Source of the DNA: JBBRHH01 sp963788015
GTDB taxonomy: Bacteria > Planctomycetota > Phycisphaerae > Tepidisphaerales > Tepidisphaeraceae
Direction of reading: 5' to 3'
Length of the DNA stretch: 64,000 nucleotides
NCBI GenBank assembly: GCA_963788015.1
Contig: CAWBEY010000012.1
Coordinates: 1,922,001-1,986,000 of the forward strand
This document shows positions 37,291 to 46,891 of the stretch, piece after piece (position 1 is the first letter of the stretch; each line of letters begins with the position of its first letter). Under the pieces are notes generated by a model. It made no database searches, had not been told where the DNA came from, and saw nothing but the letters and a program-made list of their open reading frames with translations. Made by a program: the position numbers and the translations under genes.

Positions 37291-39947
37291 GTGACTAACC
37301 GCAAAGGCGCAATCGTGCCCAATCGCCTCTTGGCCCTTGTTGCCGCTCTTCTCCTCGCCTTGCTTCCCGCCTGCAAGGCGTCGGCCGCCGCTCCTTCCCC
37401 TGAAGACATCGACAATGCCATCGCCCAGCTTGGCGATGCCGCCTTTGACGTCCGTGAGAAAGCTTCAAAATTCCTCTGGTCGATCGGCGAAGACGCCGCC
37501 CCCGCGCTCCGCGAAGCACTCAAAAGCTCCGATGCCGAAGTTGTTGCCCGTGCCGGGGAAATTCTTGACAACTTCCGGTACGGCCTGACCCCCGACACCC
37601 CCAAGGATCTTGTCGAACTAATCCGCCAATATCCGGCCTCCACCGTCGAACAAAAAAATATCATCATCAACCGACTATTCGCCCAGCAGCAGAAGGGTCT
37701 GCCCATTCTCATCCGCCTTGTTAATGGGGAGAACGATGCCAGCCTTCGCGGCCTGATCCTCGATCACCTTGGCACTCGCGGCCCCGAAGCACCCCGCATC
37801 GCCATCGCACTGGGCGATCTGCCCGTGGCCGAGGCTCTGCTTGAAAAATACGCCTCGACCCGCTTCCAGCGCGAATATGCCGCGTGGCTTCTCCTGCGCG
37901 GCCAGCTTGATGCCAAGATCAAGCAACTCGCCCCAGCGGCAGACAAGGCCGACGCGGCCGAAACCGGTGTGATTGTCAGCTATCTCTACCGCGCAGGCGG
38001 CGATCTGAAGTCGGCTCAGCATTACGCACAAGCCGCCGGCGACGAAACCCTGCTGGCCGGTCTGCAGGCCGAAGCGGGCGAATGGAAAGCGCTGGCCGAC
38101 AGTTTCGACGCCGATGTGGACGCGAATCTCAACATTCCCAACCAGCTCAACCGACTGACCGAGGCCGTGGCCCTGCATCGTATGGCCGGCGATAAGGACA
38201 AGTTCGCGGCCGCTCTCGACCGTCTGAAAAAAACATTTCCACCCCGGCCCGAAGATGCGTGGTTACTGGCCAAGGCCTGCTTTCTGATTGACCATCCCGA
38301 GGATGCCGTCAACATCCTCGTGAAACATGGCCGGCGCGATTCGGCCTTCGAGATCCTCGCCGCCCAGTGGCGCTGCGATGAAGCCCTCAAGCTCCTCGAC
38401 GCCAACGCCCCTGCTCTGGTCAATCCAGACGAAGATCTGCGCCTGCGCTCTGCCGCTGCTCCGCTACTCTGGAACCTCGGCGAAAAAGATCGCGCCCGCC
38501 AACTCGCCGATGCTGTCGAAAAGCTAGTGACCCAGGCGCACGGCGAACCGTGGAAGTGGGCGGCCGTGATTACCATGCAGGCCAAGCTCACGCTGCGCGA
38601 CCGGGCCATTGATAACTGCCTCACGGCCGTTAACCAATCGGGCCCCAATGAGCCGCTGGGAACGTTCTTCCAACCCCTTTTCCCCCGCCAGAAGCTCGAC
38701 GGCGACCTCTGGTGGCGCACGCTTGCGCGAAATATCCCGAGGAGAACGATCACGCGGTTTTCGACCGCCTCTCCTCGATCTACGATCACAAAGCCGCACC
38801 CGAAGACCTGGAAGCCTGGGCCGCCCTCGCCCGCGAGCGCGCCTGGCTCTCCCAGCCGACCGCGCGTTTTATCGCGACCGGCAGCTTGAAGCCATCGCCG
38901 ATACCCTTCTATCGTTCGACCGCACCCAGGCCGCGATTGCCTGCCTCAACGACTGGACCGCGGCCACCGACACGCCGCCGCCCCTGATGCGACTGGGCGA
39001 GATTTACCTTCAGCAAAAAGACTGGCTGCGCGCCGCTTCTTCTTTCCGCCGCGCCGCCGGCCGCGACCGCACCAGCGCCGTCTTCCCATGGCTCGAAGGC
39101 TACGCCCTCATCAAGGCCGGCAGCGATCGCGAGGGCAAGCGCCTTATGGACCTCGCCCACCTCATCCCGCTCGACAGCGACGAAGGCCGGGCCGCTTTGG
39201 CCGAGGCGATGGTGAAGCACGGCGACCCCGAGGCCGCCCGGGCCAGAACGTGCTCTGATTACCCGCCTGGGCGAGCCCGGATCGTGGTATGCCGACGACA
39301 ACCTCCACCACCTGGCCGCCGACGCCGCGAAGAAAGGTGAATTCTCCGCCGCGGCCGATATCTGGCAACGCTCCCTCCTCCCGCTCTTCCGCAGCAACAC
39401 GAGCTATGTCGATGCCAGTGCGTACGTGATGGTTCCGCACATGATCCACCGCCTGAAGGCCAAGGGAGAACTGGCCGCCGGCAGGGTTGACTCGGCCCTG
39501 GCCGAAATCGACATCTGCATGATGGATGTTCCCGGCGATGTTGATGTGGCCATCGAACTAGTGCCCGAACTCGAGAAGCTTAAGCATCCCCAGGCGGCCG
39601 ACGCCATCTTCGAAAAATCCCGCGCCTTTTACCTTGACCTCATCAAGAATCATCCCAACAGCGGCACGCTGCACAACAGCCTCGCGTGGCTGAACGCCAA
39701 GTGCGGCCGGCGCCTGGACGAAGCCAACGATCACGCCGCTAAGGCCGTCGCCATTGACGAAAAAAGCTCGGCCTTCCTGGACACCCTCGCCGAAGTTCAG
39801 TTCCAGCGCGGCGACAAACCCGCCGCCATCGCCACGATCAAGAAAGCCATCGAAGCCACCCCCAAAAGCGACTATCTGAAAACCCAGCTCAGCCGCTTCC
39901 AAGGCCTCCCCACCACCAAACCCGCCGAAGAACCCGAAGAAGATTAG
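37291..39947 (+). CDS. Large exported HEAT/TPR protein (three frame breaks)
   Basis: About 885 residues. A GTG at 37291 or 37315 starts it; LLALVAALLLALLPACKASA is a signal with a lipobox-like LPAC. HEAT-like repeats follow (GDAAFDVREKASKFLWSIGEDAAPALREALKSSDAEVVARAGEIL), then TPR-like helices throughout (GDLKSAQHYAQAAGDETLLAGLQAEAGEWKAL). The frame breaks near 38735, 38860 and 39245. The C-terminus NHPNSGTLHNSLAWLNAKCGRRLDEANDHAAKAV, DTLAEVQFQRGDKPAAIATIKKAIEA is a clear TPR end. Such scaffolds organise complexes in the periplasm. A shorter HEAT protein lies at 17474. Function beyond binding is unknown. Confidence 0.75.
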
Positions 39948-39962
39948 TCTGCGAAACCGTCT

Positions 39963-40301
39963 TCATCGACGTCTTCGCCGCGCCCACCACGCCGGCTCGT
40001 CCTCCCACCCCAGCACAAACATCGCCGGCAACAAGGACAAGATGCCTCCCACCGCCACCAGCCCGCCCAGCAGCGCGTCGCCCCAGCCTCGTGCCGAGCC
40101 CGCCATGGTGTATCCAATCGGCACCAGCACGATGGCCGCAATCACCCCGCTCATCCCCAGCACTATTGCAATGCCATAAAACATCACCGACACGATTCTT
40201 CTCCAGATCGACCGGCCACGACTGGCCTTTTCCTCCAGCCCAGAGCGATATTCCAGCAGAGCCGGCCGATCCGCCTGAAGTTCGTCCGCCTCTTCATTCA
40301 T
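39963..40301 (-). CDS. Small two-helix membrane protein, hypothetical
   Basis: 112 residues. Two helices, about residues 36-63 and 78-98, follow a charged N-terminus (MNEEADELQADRPALLEYRSGLEEKASRGRS). As written it ends ARRRRR. One base difference near 39985 would instead give RGEDVDEDGFAD and a stop at 39944; I cannot decide. Its ATG overlaps the stop of the upstream glycosyltransferase gene (ATGA at 40298-40301), so the two are coupled. Confidence 0.6.
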   Translation of the reverse strand: MNEEADELQADRPALLEYRSGLEEKASRGRSIWRRIVSVMFYGIAIVLGMSGVIAAIVLVPIGYTMAGSARGWGDALLGGLVAVGGILSLLPAMFVLGWEDEPAWWARRRRR

Positions 40302-41473
40302 CCCAGACCAATATCTTTCATCAACCTTCCCGCCACTTTCCCGGCCTCAAAATACTCGGCCGCGATCTCCCGCGCCGCCTTGCAATGCCCGGCATAATCG
40401 CTGTTGATCGCCTCAATAGCAGCGAGCACTTCTTCCATGTTCGTAAAAGCAAACAGTCCCTTCCCCGTCGGCAGCACCGCCCCGAAGCCTGTGTCCTGCG
40501 CGATCACGGGCTTGCCGCTGGCCAGATAGCAGGTGTCGCGCTCGCTGAACCACCCGCTGCGCAGCCGCACGTTCTGGTCCTTGGCCACCGTAAACTCCGC
40601 CCGCGAATCCTGAAAGTATTTCTGGTAGCGCCCAAAGATATCCAGCGACATCTCCAGCGGCGGCACCACCCGCCAGCCATTGGTCTCCAGAAATTTTACG
40701 TCATCGGCAGTGTCAGTCTTCATCGCCAGCTCAAACTCCTGGGCCGTCCGCCTCGGCAGATCAATGAACTTCTCCCACTCGTGGTGCTTGCTCCAGTGAT
40801 ACGTCTGCCCGTTAAACTTCACGTCGCTGCCGCTCTGGCGGTAGTTGCCGATCGTCGTGAAGTAGCGCGCCCTGGCATCAAACACCATCGGCCAAAGCTC
40901 CAGATCAATCGGCTGCCGCGTCATTCCGAAAGTCATCCCACTCAGCGGCACCCCGCAATCGGCGGCACCATAATTCTCCCCGTACGTCATCACCTTGTGA
41001 TGCACTGAAAACGCCCACTTGGTGTGTGCATCGCCGTTGGCCAGCGTCAGCTCGGCCGTCACCGGGTCGGTCTCCACATACACCCGATACTTGGCCGCCA
41101 TGTGCTCTTCGCGCAGATCAATGGCGCCGACCACGTTCAAAAGCACATCGCACGTGCGGTACAACTCATCGATTTTCGCGCTGCTCAGTCCCCAGGCCGC
41201 ATCCTTCCGGTCGGCCAGACGAAATGCCCACCGATCCGCCATCCCCACCCGCTCCATGCACTGCCTGATGTGCCGCACCGCATACGAACAATCGTCCGTG
41301 ATCGAATTCGCATCAGGGTTGTATGGCCAAACGGTGTCGTCTTCGACGTACCAGACCTCATGCCCAAGTTGCTTCAAGCCGCGCAGCCAATTGAGATAGA
41401 GCCACGTCTGCCCCCCAAACGGCAGGCGGCCCATGATCCCCAGAACGACAACCCGAAGCGCGGAAGATGGCAT
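40298..41473 (-). CDS. Glycosyltransferase-like protein, GT-B type
   Basis: 391 residues from ATG 41473 (MPSSALRVVVLGIMGRLPFGGQTWLYLNWLRGLKQLGHEVWYVED). The opening is the N-terminal Rossmann half of a GT-B enzyme with the GG..W.. loop. The C-terminal half holds SGWFSERDTCYLASGKPVIAQDTGFGAVLPTGKGLFAFTNMEEVLAAIEAI, matching the donor-binding E...AcGkPvi..d.g motif of GT1/GT4 enzymes. It likely transfers a sugar to an envelope or matrix glycan. Acceptor unknown. It is coupled to the small membrane protein downstream. Confidence 0.78.
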   Translation of the reverse strand: MPSSALRVVVLGIMGRLPFGGQTWLYLNWLRGLKQLGHEVWYVEDDTVWPYNPDANSITDDCSYAVRHIRQCMERVGMADRWAFRLADRKDAAWGLSSAKIDELYRTCDVLLNVVGAIDLREEHMAAKYRVYVETDPVTAELTLANGDAHTKWAFSVHHKVMTYGENYGAADCGVPLSGMTFGMTRQPIDLELWPMVFDARARYFTTIGNYRQSGSDVKFNGQTYHWSKHHEWEKFIDLPRRTAQEFELAMKTDTADDVKFLETNGWRVVPPLEMSLDIFGRYQKYFQDSRAEFTVAKDQNVRLRSGWFSERDTCYLASGKPVIAQDTGFGAVLPTGKGLFAFTNMEEVLAAIEAINSDYAGHCKAAREIAAEYFEAGKVAGRLMKDIGLG

Positions 41474-41558
41474 GGCGAAATGTGTACCATGAACGACCCA
41501 AGGCGTCATCCCGTCCGCCCTCGTCCCGGCTTCGACCCTGTGCTATAACCCTCCCCCT

Positions 41559-42893
41559 ATGTCCGACTCCGCACCCCTCGAAAATGCTCCGCTCGACCCC
41601 GCGCCGCCCAAAGGCGCGTTGGGCATCATCTTCCTCATCCTCTTCACCGACTTCCTGGGCTTCGGCATCATCATCCCCCTGCTCGCCTTCTATGTCCCCG
41701 ACTACGAGCTCAATCCGCTTAAAGTCACGCTGCTCTTTTCCGTCTACTCCATCTGCCAGTTCATTGCTTCGCCAATCCTGGGCGCCCTCAGCGACCGTTT
41801 CGGCCGCCGCCCCATCCTTGCCATCTCGCAGTTCGGCAGCGCCGCCGGCTATATCCTTCTGGGCCTCGCCACCACCATCCACTGGAGCGATCCCGCATGG
41901 ATCCTCCGCCTGGTCTTCCTCTCCCGCATCATCGACGGCCTCAGCGGCGGCAACGTCTCCACCGCCCAGGCCTACATCAGCGACGTCACCACCCCTCAAA
42001 ACCGCGCCAAAGGCATGGGCCTTCTTGGAGCGGCCTTCGGCATCGGCTTCTCCGCCGGACCGGCCCTGGGCGGAATTCTGGGCCATTGGAGCATCAGCCT
42101 TCCCGGCTACGTCGCCGCCGGCTTCAGCGCCCTGGCCGCTTTCCTCACTCTCGCGCGCCTTCCAGAGTCCCGCATCCACAAACCACTCGATGTCGAAGCA
42201 TGGCTCCATCCCAGCCAGTTCTCGCCCGTCCTGCGCAAACCCGCGCTCGTCCAATTCCTCCTGATCGGCTTTGTCTCCATGGCCGCTTTCGTGATGATGG
42301 AAAGCACGCTGGCCCTCTTCCTCGCCTCTCCCACCACCTTCCACTACAGCAAGCTTAAGGTCGGACTTTTCTATGCGTTCATTGGCGTCGTCATCGCGGT
42401 CGTCCAGGGCGGCCTTATCGGCCGGCTTAACAAGCGGATGGGCGAATGGCCCCTCGCCATTCTCGGCCCGCTCTTCGTCGGGCTGGGGATGCTCGGATTG
42501 ATTGGCGTCGCCTGGCACCCCGTCGTCTGGCTGCTCCTGCTGGCCGGCACCTTCAACGCCGCCGGCCGAAGCCTCCAGCAACCCAGCCTGTCTTCTCTCA
42601 TTTCCAAGTTCGCAAGCCCCCGCGAACAAGGCGTCACCTTCGGCCTCTACCACGGCTTAAGCAGCCTCGCCCGGGTCATCGGCCCCATCATCGCGGGCCT
42701 GGCCTATCCCCTCCTCCGCCACACCGGCCCGTATATCACCGCCGGCGCCCTCGTCGCCCTGGTTGCACTATGGACACTCTCCCTGCGCGCCAAACACCCC
42801 ACACCCCCCGAACCCGCAGCAGTGGCCAAGTCTGACTCACAAGCCGATACTACTTGCTCAAGCAGTTCCGCCACACGGTTGGAGATCAGCTGA
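41559..42893 (+). CDS. MFS transporter, TCR/Tet (DHA1) type
   Basis: 444 residues, intact, 12 membrane helices. Motif A is GALSDRFGRRPIL in loop 2-3; helix 1 reads IIFLILFTDFLGFGIIIPLLAFY, and helix 5 has the GAAFGIGFSAGPALGG antiporter motif C. These are hallmarks of proton antiporters for tetracycline-like drugs. The substrate cannot be assigned. It overlaps the convergent dus gene by 36 bp, so its Ser/Thr-rich tail may be imperfect. Confidence 0.9.
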   Translation: MSDSAPLENAPLDPAPPKGALGIIFLILFTDFLGFGIIIPLLAFYVPDYELNPLKVTLLFSVYSICQFIASPILGALSDRFGRRPILAISQFGSAAGYILLGLATTIHWSDPAWILRLVFLSRIIDGLSGGNVSTAQAYISDVTTPQNRAKGMGLLGAAFGIGFSAGPALGGILGHWSISLPGYVAAGFSALAAFLTLARLPESRIHKPLDVEAWLHPSQFSPVLRKPALVQFLLIGFVSMAAFVMMESTLALFLASPTTFHYSKLKVGLFYAFIGVVIAVVQGGLIGRLNKRMGEWPLAILGPLFVGLGMLGLIGVAWHPVVWLLLLAGTFNAAGRSLQQPSLSSLISKFASPREQGVTFGLYHGLSSLARVIGPIIAGLAYPLLRHTGPYITAGALVALVALWTLSLRAKHPTPPEPAAVAKSDSQADTTCSSSSATRLEIS

Positions 42894-43907
42894 GTCAAAC
42901 ATCATCGGCTCGGATTCGTTCTGATGCTCCAGGCGCCAGTCCAGGAAGCGGCCAAGTGCCCGGTCGAAGTCGGCCGGGGTGTTGATGAGGCGGACGTCTT
43001 CGCGGAGGGTGGGGCAGGGGTTCATCTGCTTGGCGTACCAGCTGACCCGTTTGCGAAACTCGAGAACGGCGATGCGCTCGTTGCGGTGATGAATCAGGTT
43101 GTGGAAGTGATCGCTCATCAGGGTACATTTTTCCTGGATGGTGGGGGCGGGGGGGATTTGGCCGGTGGTGAGGTAGCTGTGGGTGTCGCGGAAGATCCAG
43201 GGCATGGAGAGTGCGCCGCGGCCGATCATGACGCCCGCGCAGCCGGTATTCTCGATCATATGTTTGGCGTCTTGCGGGGTGCGGATGTCGCCGTTGCCGA
43301 TGACTGGGATTTGGTTGACGGCGGCGACAACTTCGGCGATGCCGTCGAGGCTGGCCTGGCCGGAGAATTTCTGTGAGGCGGTTCGGCCGTGGATGGTGAT
43401 GAGGGAAACGCCGGCGTTTTCGAGGCGGCGGGCGAGGGCCGGGGCGATGATGCAGGAATCGTCCCAGCCGAGGCGGAGCTTGGCCGTGAGAGGGGTGTGG
43501 CGGAGGGAGGCTTTGACCCGATCGACCATGCGGAGGGTTTTGTCGGGATCGCAGAGGAGTTTGCTGCCGCCGTCGCGCTTGGTGATTTTATCGACAGGGC
43601 AGCCCATGTTGATGTCGATGACGTGCGCCCCGCGGTCTTCGGCCCACCGGGCGGCTTCGCAGAGTCGGTCGACGTCGCCGCCATAAAGCTGCATGCAGAG
43701 CGGGGAATCTTCGGGGCAGGTGGAGGCCAATTCGATGGATTTGGCGGTGGTGCGCAAGACGCCTTCGGGGCAGAGCAAATCGGTGCAGGCCATGCCCACG
43801 CCGCCGCAGGAGCGGGCCACGAGGCGAAAGGAGAGGTCACAGTAGCCGGCGATGGGGGCAAGGAGGAGGTTGGTCTGGAGTTGGAGGTTGCCGATCTTCA
43901 GGGGCAT
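42858..43907 (-). CDS. dusB: tRNA-dihydrouridine synthase (DusB-like)
   Basis: 349 residues, intact. An FMN and NADPH enzyme that reduces uridine in the tRNA D loop. LLLAPIAGYCDLSFRLVARSCGGVG starts the barrel; the catalytic Cys is in DINMGCPVDKITKRDGGSKLL; ITIHGRTASQKFSG, VIGNGDIRTPQDA and GVMIGRGALSMPWIF bind FMN. The C-terminal helical domain (LMSDHFHNLIHHRNERIAVLEFRKRVSWYAKQM) completes it. Which Dus class is uncertain. Here bases are T/G-rich because it lies on the other strand. Confidence 0.94.
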   Translation of the reverse strand: MPLKIGNLQLQTNLLLAPIAGYCDLSFRLVARSCGGVGMACTDLLCPEGVLRTTAKSIELASTCPEDSPLCMQLYGGDVDRLCEAARWAEDRGAHVIDINMGCPVDKITKRDGGSKLLCDPDKTLRMVDRVKASLRHTPLTAKLRLGWDDSCIIAPALARRLENAGVSLITIHGRTASQKFSGQASLDGIAEVVAAVNQIPVIGNGDIRTPQDAKHMIENTGCAGVMIGRGALSMPWIFRDTHSYLTTGQIPPAPTIQEKCTLMSDHFHNLIHHRNERIAVLEFRKRVSWYAKQMNPCPTLREDVRLINTPADFDRALGRFLDWRLEHQNESEPMMFDSADLQPCGGTA

Positions 43908-43937
43908 TTGGTGAGAGTATAGCGGGCGGGGGAGATT

Positions 43938-44010
43938 GATTCATCGGTTCATCGCTTCATCGGTTCATCGCTTCATCGGTTCATTGATTCATTGATTCAT
44001 TGATTCATTG
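43938..44010. repeat. 8-bp tandem repeat (TTCATCGG/C to TTCATTGA)
   Basis: Repeating TTCATCGG TTCATCGC units pass into TTCATTGA units between the dus start and the hairpin array. As in the 19.7-kb array, one microsatellite contains two unit variants. No coding frame. Confidence 0.85.
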
Positions 44011-44163
44011 CCTGGGGATTCCAATCGGCTGCCGCTGGTATCGAAGCTGTTTGTGGCCTAACGAGTCGGAGTTTTGGTTGCGCAAAATATGTTGAGCGAT
44101 GCCTCACCTTCGACAATCAATAAAGAAAGAAAGATCAATAAGCGAACACGCGTAAACTGCCCC

Positions 44164-44269
44164 CGCGTCAGGAAGCGGAAGGAAACCGCGCAGCGGTTGT
44201 CGCGTATTCGCGACCGCAGCGCAGCGAAGTCCTGGAGCACTCCGGCCCGCGCAAAGCGGGGGCGACGCC
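44164..44269. repeat. Hairpin repeat R3
   Basis: AACCGC-GCA-GCGGTT, TCGCG-TATT-CGCGA and GCCCGCGC-AAA-GCGGGGGC with one G-G mismatch. First of the 201-bp units. Confidence 0.85.
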
Positions 44270-44364
44270 AAAATAGCTCCTCTTGCGCACCCGCAGGGAC
44301 AAAGATAATTCGTCCGACCCGAACTCGCCCTGAACTCCCACGAGGCTCGCGCGCCACACCACTG

Positions 44365-44471
44365 ACGCGTCAGGAAGCGGAAGGAAACCGCGCAGCGGTT
44401 GTCGCGTATTCGCGACCGCAGCGCAGCGAAGTCCTGGAGCACTCCGGCCCCCGCAAAGCGGGGGCGACGCC
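44365..44471. repeat. Hairpin repeat R4
   Basis: Same as R3, but the last stem is perfect: GCCCCCGC-AAA-GCGGGGGC, 8 bp. The difference from R3 is a change that restores pairing. Confidence 0.85.
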
Positions 44472-44565
44472 AAAATAGCTCCTCTTGCGCACCCGCAGGG
44501 ACAAAAATAATTCGTCCGACCCGAACTCGCCCTGAACTCCCACGAGGCTCGCGCGCCACACCACT

Positions 44566-44669
44566 GACGCGTCAGGAAGCGGAAGGAAACCGCGCAGCGG
44601 TTGTCGCGTATTCGCGACCGCAGCGCAGCGAAGTCCTGGAGCACTCCGGCCCGCGCAGCGGGCGACGCC
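44566..44669. repeat. Hairpin repeat R5
   Basis: Last stem GCCCGC-GCA-GCGGGC. It ends one spacer type and starts the other, so it is the hinge between the 201-bp and the 196-bp series. Confidence 0.85.
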
Positions 44670-44761
44670 CAGATAGCCTGCCTCACTGGCCGCCCAACTC
44701 CACCAACACCCCGCCTCCGACTTACTCCAGGCATCCACCGCGCTCACACCGAGCGCGCGTA

Positions 44762-44862
44762 TGCGTCAGGAAGCGGAAGGAAACCGCCCAGCGGTTGTCG
44801 CGTATTCGCGACCGCAGCGCAGCGAAGTCCCGTAGCACTCCGGCCCGCGCAGCGGGCGACGC
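44762..44862. repeat. Hairpin repeat R6
   Basis: First stem AACCGC-CCA-GCGGTT (loop changed, arms kept); last stem GCCCGC-GCA-GCGGGC. Centre reads CCCGTAGCACTCC. Confidence 0.85.
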
Positions 44863-44957
44863 CCAGATAGCCTGCCTCATTAGCCGCCCAACTCCACCAA
44901 CACCCCGCCTCCGACTTACTCCAGGCATCCACCCGCGCTCACGCCGGCCGCGCGTAT

Positions 44958-44995
44958 GCGTCAGGAAGCGCAAGGAAACCGCGCAGCGGGCGACA
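44958..44995. repeat. Hairpin repeat R7, internally deleted
   Basis: GCGTCAGGAAGCGCAAGG then AACCGCGCAGCGGGCGAC: the first hairpin's 5' half joins the last hairpin's 3' half. A recombination between the two GCGCAGCGG stretches would remove the middle exactly this way. Confidence 0.75.
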
Positions 44996-45059
44996 CTCAC
45001 ATTTGTAGACTCCGTGGCGGGGAGGCAGTACAAGCCACGAAGACCCCCGCGTGCCAGAC

Positions 45060-46351
45060 TCACCGCAAAAACAAATACACCGGCGATTCCCCCACCTCCA
45101 CCTTCGTCTGCCCCCCGCCCCCGCAACGACCCCCACCACCTCCGCCTCGCCAGGCGCCAGCGGCATCCGCTCGGCCTTGTATGGCACGCCCCCCAGCGCC
45201 AACCCCTTCTCCACCGTCCGCCCCGCCCCAGTCGGCGACCAGGCCACCACCACCCGTTCGTTGGGTTTGGTGGCATGTTGGTACTCGTAGCAATACACAT
45301 CCTCCGCCGTCTGCGCCACCACGCGCGAGAAGCGGTAATCCCCCAGCGTCTTCAGCAGATGTGCCATCGCGTAAAACGAAGGCTTGGGATGAAAATCACG
45401 CGTGATCCCCGACGCACCGTGCAACTGCGGCTCATCCTTGTCGTTGAAAAAGTACAGGTACGCACGCTCGACATCCATGGCCGAGAAAACCAGGTACGAG
45501 CGGACGATATACTGCGCCTGCTGCGTGTCCGTCACGCCCACCCACTTGTTCCACTGCCCGGTCTTTGGCGTTGGCTTCGTGCTTGCGTCATAGCCAAATT
45601 CCGTCACCCATATTTCCTTCCCCGCCGCATGCTCGTTGCGCCAGTCGATCACCGACGTGATCGACTTCAGGTACTCGATCTTCGGATCTTCCGGAAAAGA
45701 TCGCCGCCACGTCGGCCACCCCTCCGCCATCGCGTACGTGTGTACGTTCAGGATGTCGTACAAATCCTCCAGCCCCGCCACGGCCGACAGCGGCTTGGAC
45801 CATTTGTCCGGCTTCCCGGCCATCACGGCGCACGTCGCAATCCGCAGCTTCGCATCCCCCGCCCGCAAACCCCTGGCCATGTTTTGAAAAATCGTCCGGT
45901 ACTGGGCCTCGCTGTAGTTGGCCGGCTCGTTGCCGATCTCCGCGCTGTGTACCAGCGGCTTGGCCGCCGACGGCCCAAACGCCTTGGCAAACGCACGCCC
46001 GTACGCCTCGGCATCCCGCGCTGGATCTTTCCAATGATCAAACGCAATGGGATCAAACTGCAGGCACGCATCCACATCATTCCCGGCCGCCGTCCACGCC
46101 CCATACACCCGCGACCAATCCACCTTGTTGGCCGCCATCGGGAATTGCAGCCCAGCCGACGTGTCGCCGCCAGCGTCCCAGTCCACGGGATGATAATCCC
46201 GCAGCACCCGCGTCACCGGCCCATAAAGCTCCGGCTTGAACTGGACCGTGTGCGTGTTGAGTCCGATGAAGTCGCGCATCACCGGCTTAGCCTTCACCGG
46301 CTGCGTCGCGGGCCCGCCGGCCAAAAGTGTGGTTAAAAGAATAATCAGCAT
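45060..46351 (-). CDS. Secreted clan-A-like glycoside hydrolase (one frame break)
   Basis: About 430 residues. MLIILLTTLLAGGPATQPV is a short signal peptide. The TIM-barrel shows HSAEIGNEPANYSE, with the acid/base Glu of the NEP motif, and EIWVTEFGYDAST, with the nucleophile Glu after beta-7, as in clan GH-A (GH5/GH39 types). A C-terminal beta domain carries VVVAWSPTGAGRTV. A break in the C-run near 45120 diverts the true tail (QTKVEVGESPVYLFLR, stop at 45060) into the hairpin repeats. The substrate is unknown; plant or matrix polysaccharide would fit. The gene ends right beside the repeat array. Confidence 0.8.
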
Positions 46352-46891
46352 TGCGACAGTCTAACCAATAGCCGCTAGCCCGACACTTCTCGCCGGACTA
46401 GGCAAACCCGCCCACCCCTCAGCAATCCATCCGCGTGCATCCGCGTCCATCCGCGGCCATCCGCGGCCAATAATCTTCCTCCCCACTCCCGAGGCCACGC
46501 CTCGCCCCACCTCCTCGCCCAGCATCATGAGTCTCTCCCCTTGGCACTCTTGGCGTCTTGGCGGTTAACATTCTCCGTCAGCAGCAGAGTAGGGTCCGGT
46601 TCGTCAAACCTCCCGGCCAAATCAGCGCCCTTTGCGTCCGTCCGCGGCCAAAATCCTCTCCTCCGCCGCAAGTCGCAATCAAGAGAGTGCGCCGCGGATT
46701 ACGCGGATCCAGGAAGAGCGTCGAGATTTCATTTCTTCGCGAACCAACCGCCCCCATCCGCGACTGAAATCATCCTCCCGAACTTGACATTTACCTAACA
46801 TCCATCTACACTAACACCAGCACAAACTGGCCACCATCCAGTAAGCGCCGCCCCATCCTCCCACGATGGTGCCCAATAAGGGGAACCCATG
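46352..46891. other. Gene-free spacer with CATCCGCG repeats and the start of module M2
   Basis: No coding frame is convincing. Near 46428-46469 there are four tandem CATCCGCGT/G units. From 46780 the sequence matches the xfp upstream module, ending at the insertion sequence. Confidence 0.65.
46784..46812 (+). promoter_or_regulatory. Predicted promoter of shared module M2, cut off from its gene by the IS
   Basis: TTGACA 46784-46789, 17-nt spacer, TACACT 46807-46812, then stem CCATC/GATGG and GGGGAACCCATG. It matches 19796-19900 base for base over long stretches. The IS inserted 80 bp downstream, so transcription into the WD40 kinase gene (48889) is probably blocked or altered. Confidence 0.6.

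Larger units (their letters stand above)
44011..45059. other. About 1 kb non-coding region filled by a tandem hairpin-repeat array
   Basis: Copies R3 to R7 are in the same orientation with periods of 201, 201, 196 and 196 bp. R3-R5 share a spacer (AAAATAGCTCCTCTTGCGCA...GCCACACCACTGA); R5-R7 share another (AGATAGCCTGCCTCA...GCGCGCGT). Long frames cross it on both strands because the units lack stops; I regard none as genes. Confidence 0.8.

Noticed and set aside
44164..44862. Repeated peptide pattern like AGVLQDFAALRSR in the hairpin repeats
   Set aside because: It arises from translating the repeat. Copies change frame and the conserved feature is base pairing, not amino acids.
16503..44995. 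CRISPR array
   Set aside because: Repeats are about 100 bp with conserved spacers; there are no 25-40-bp repeats with unique spacers and no cas genes.
44399..46336. A 645-residue open frame across the hairpin array and opposite the glycosidase gene
   Set aside because: The first part is repeat translated three times, the rest is antisense to the glycosidase. Not a protein.
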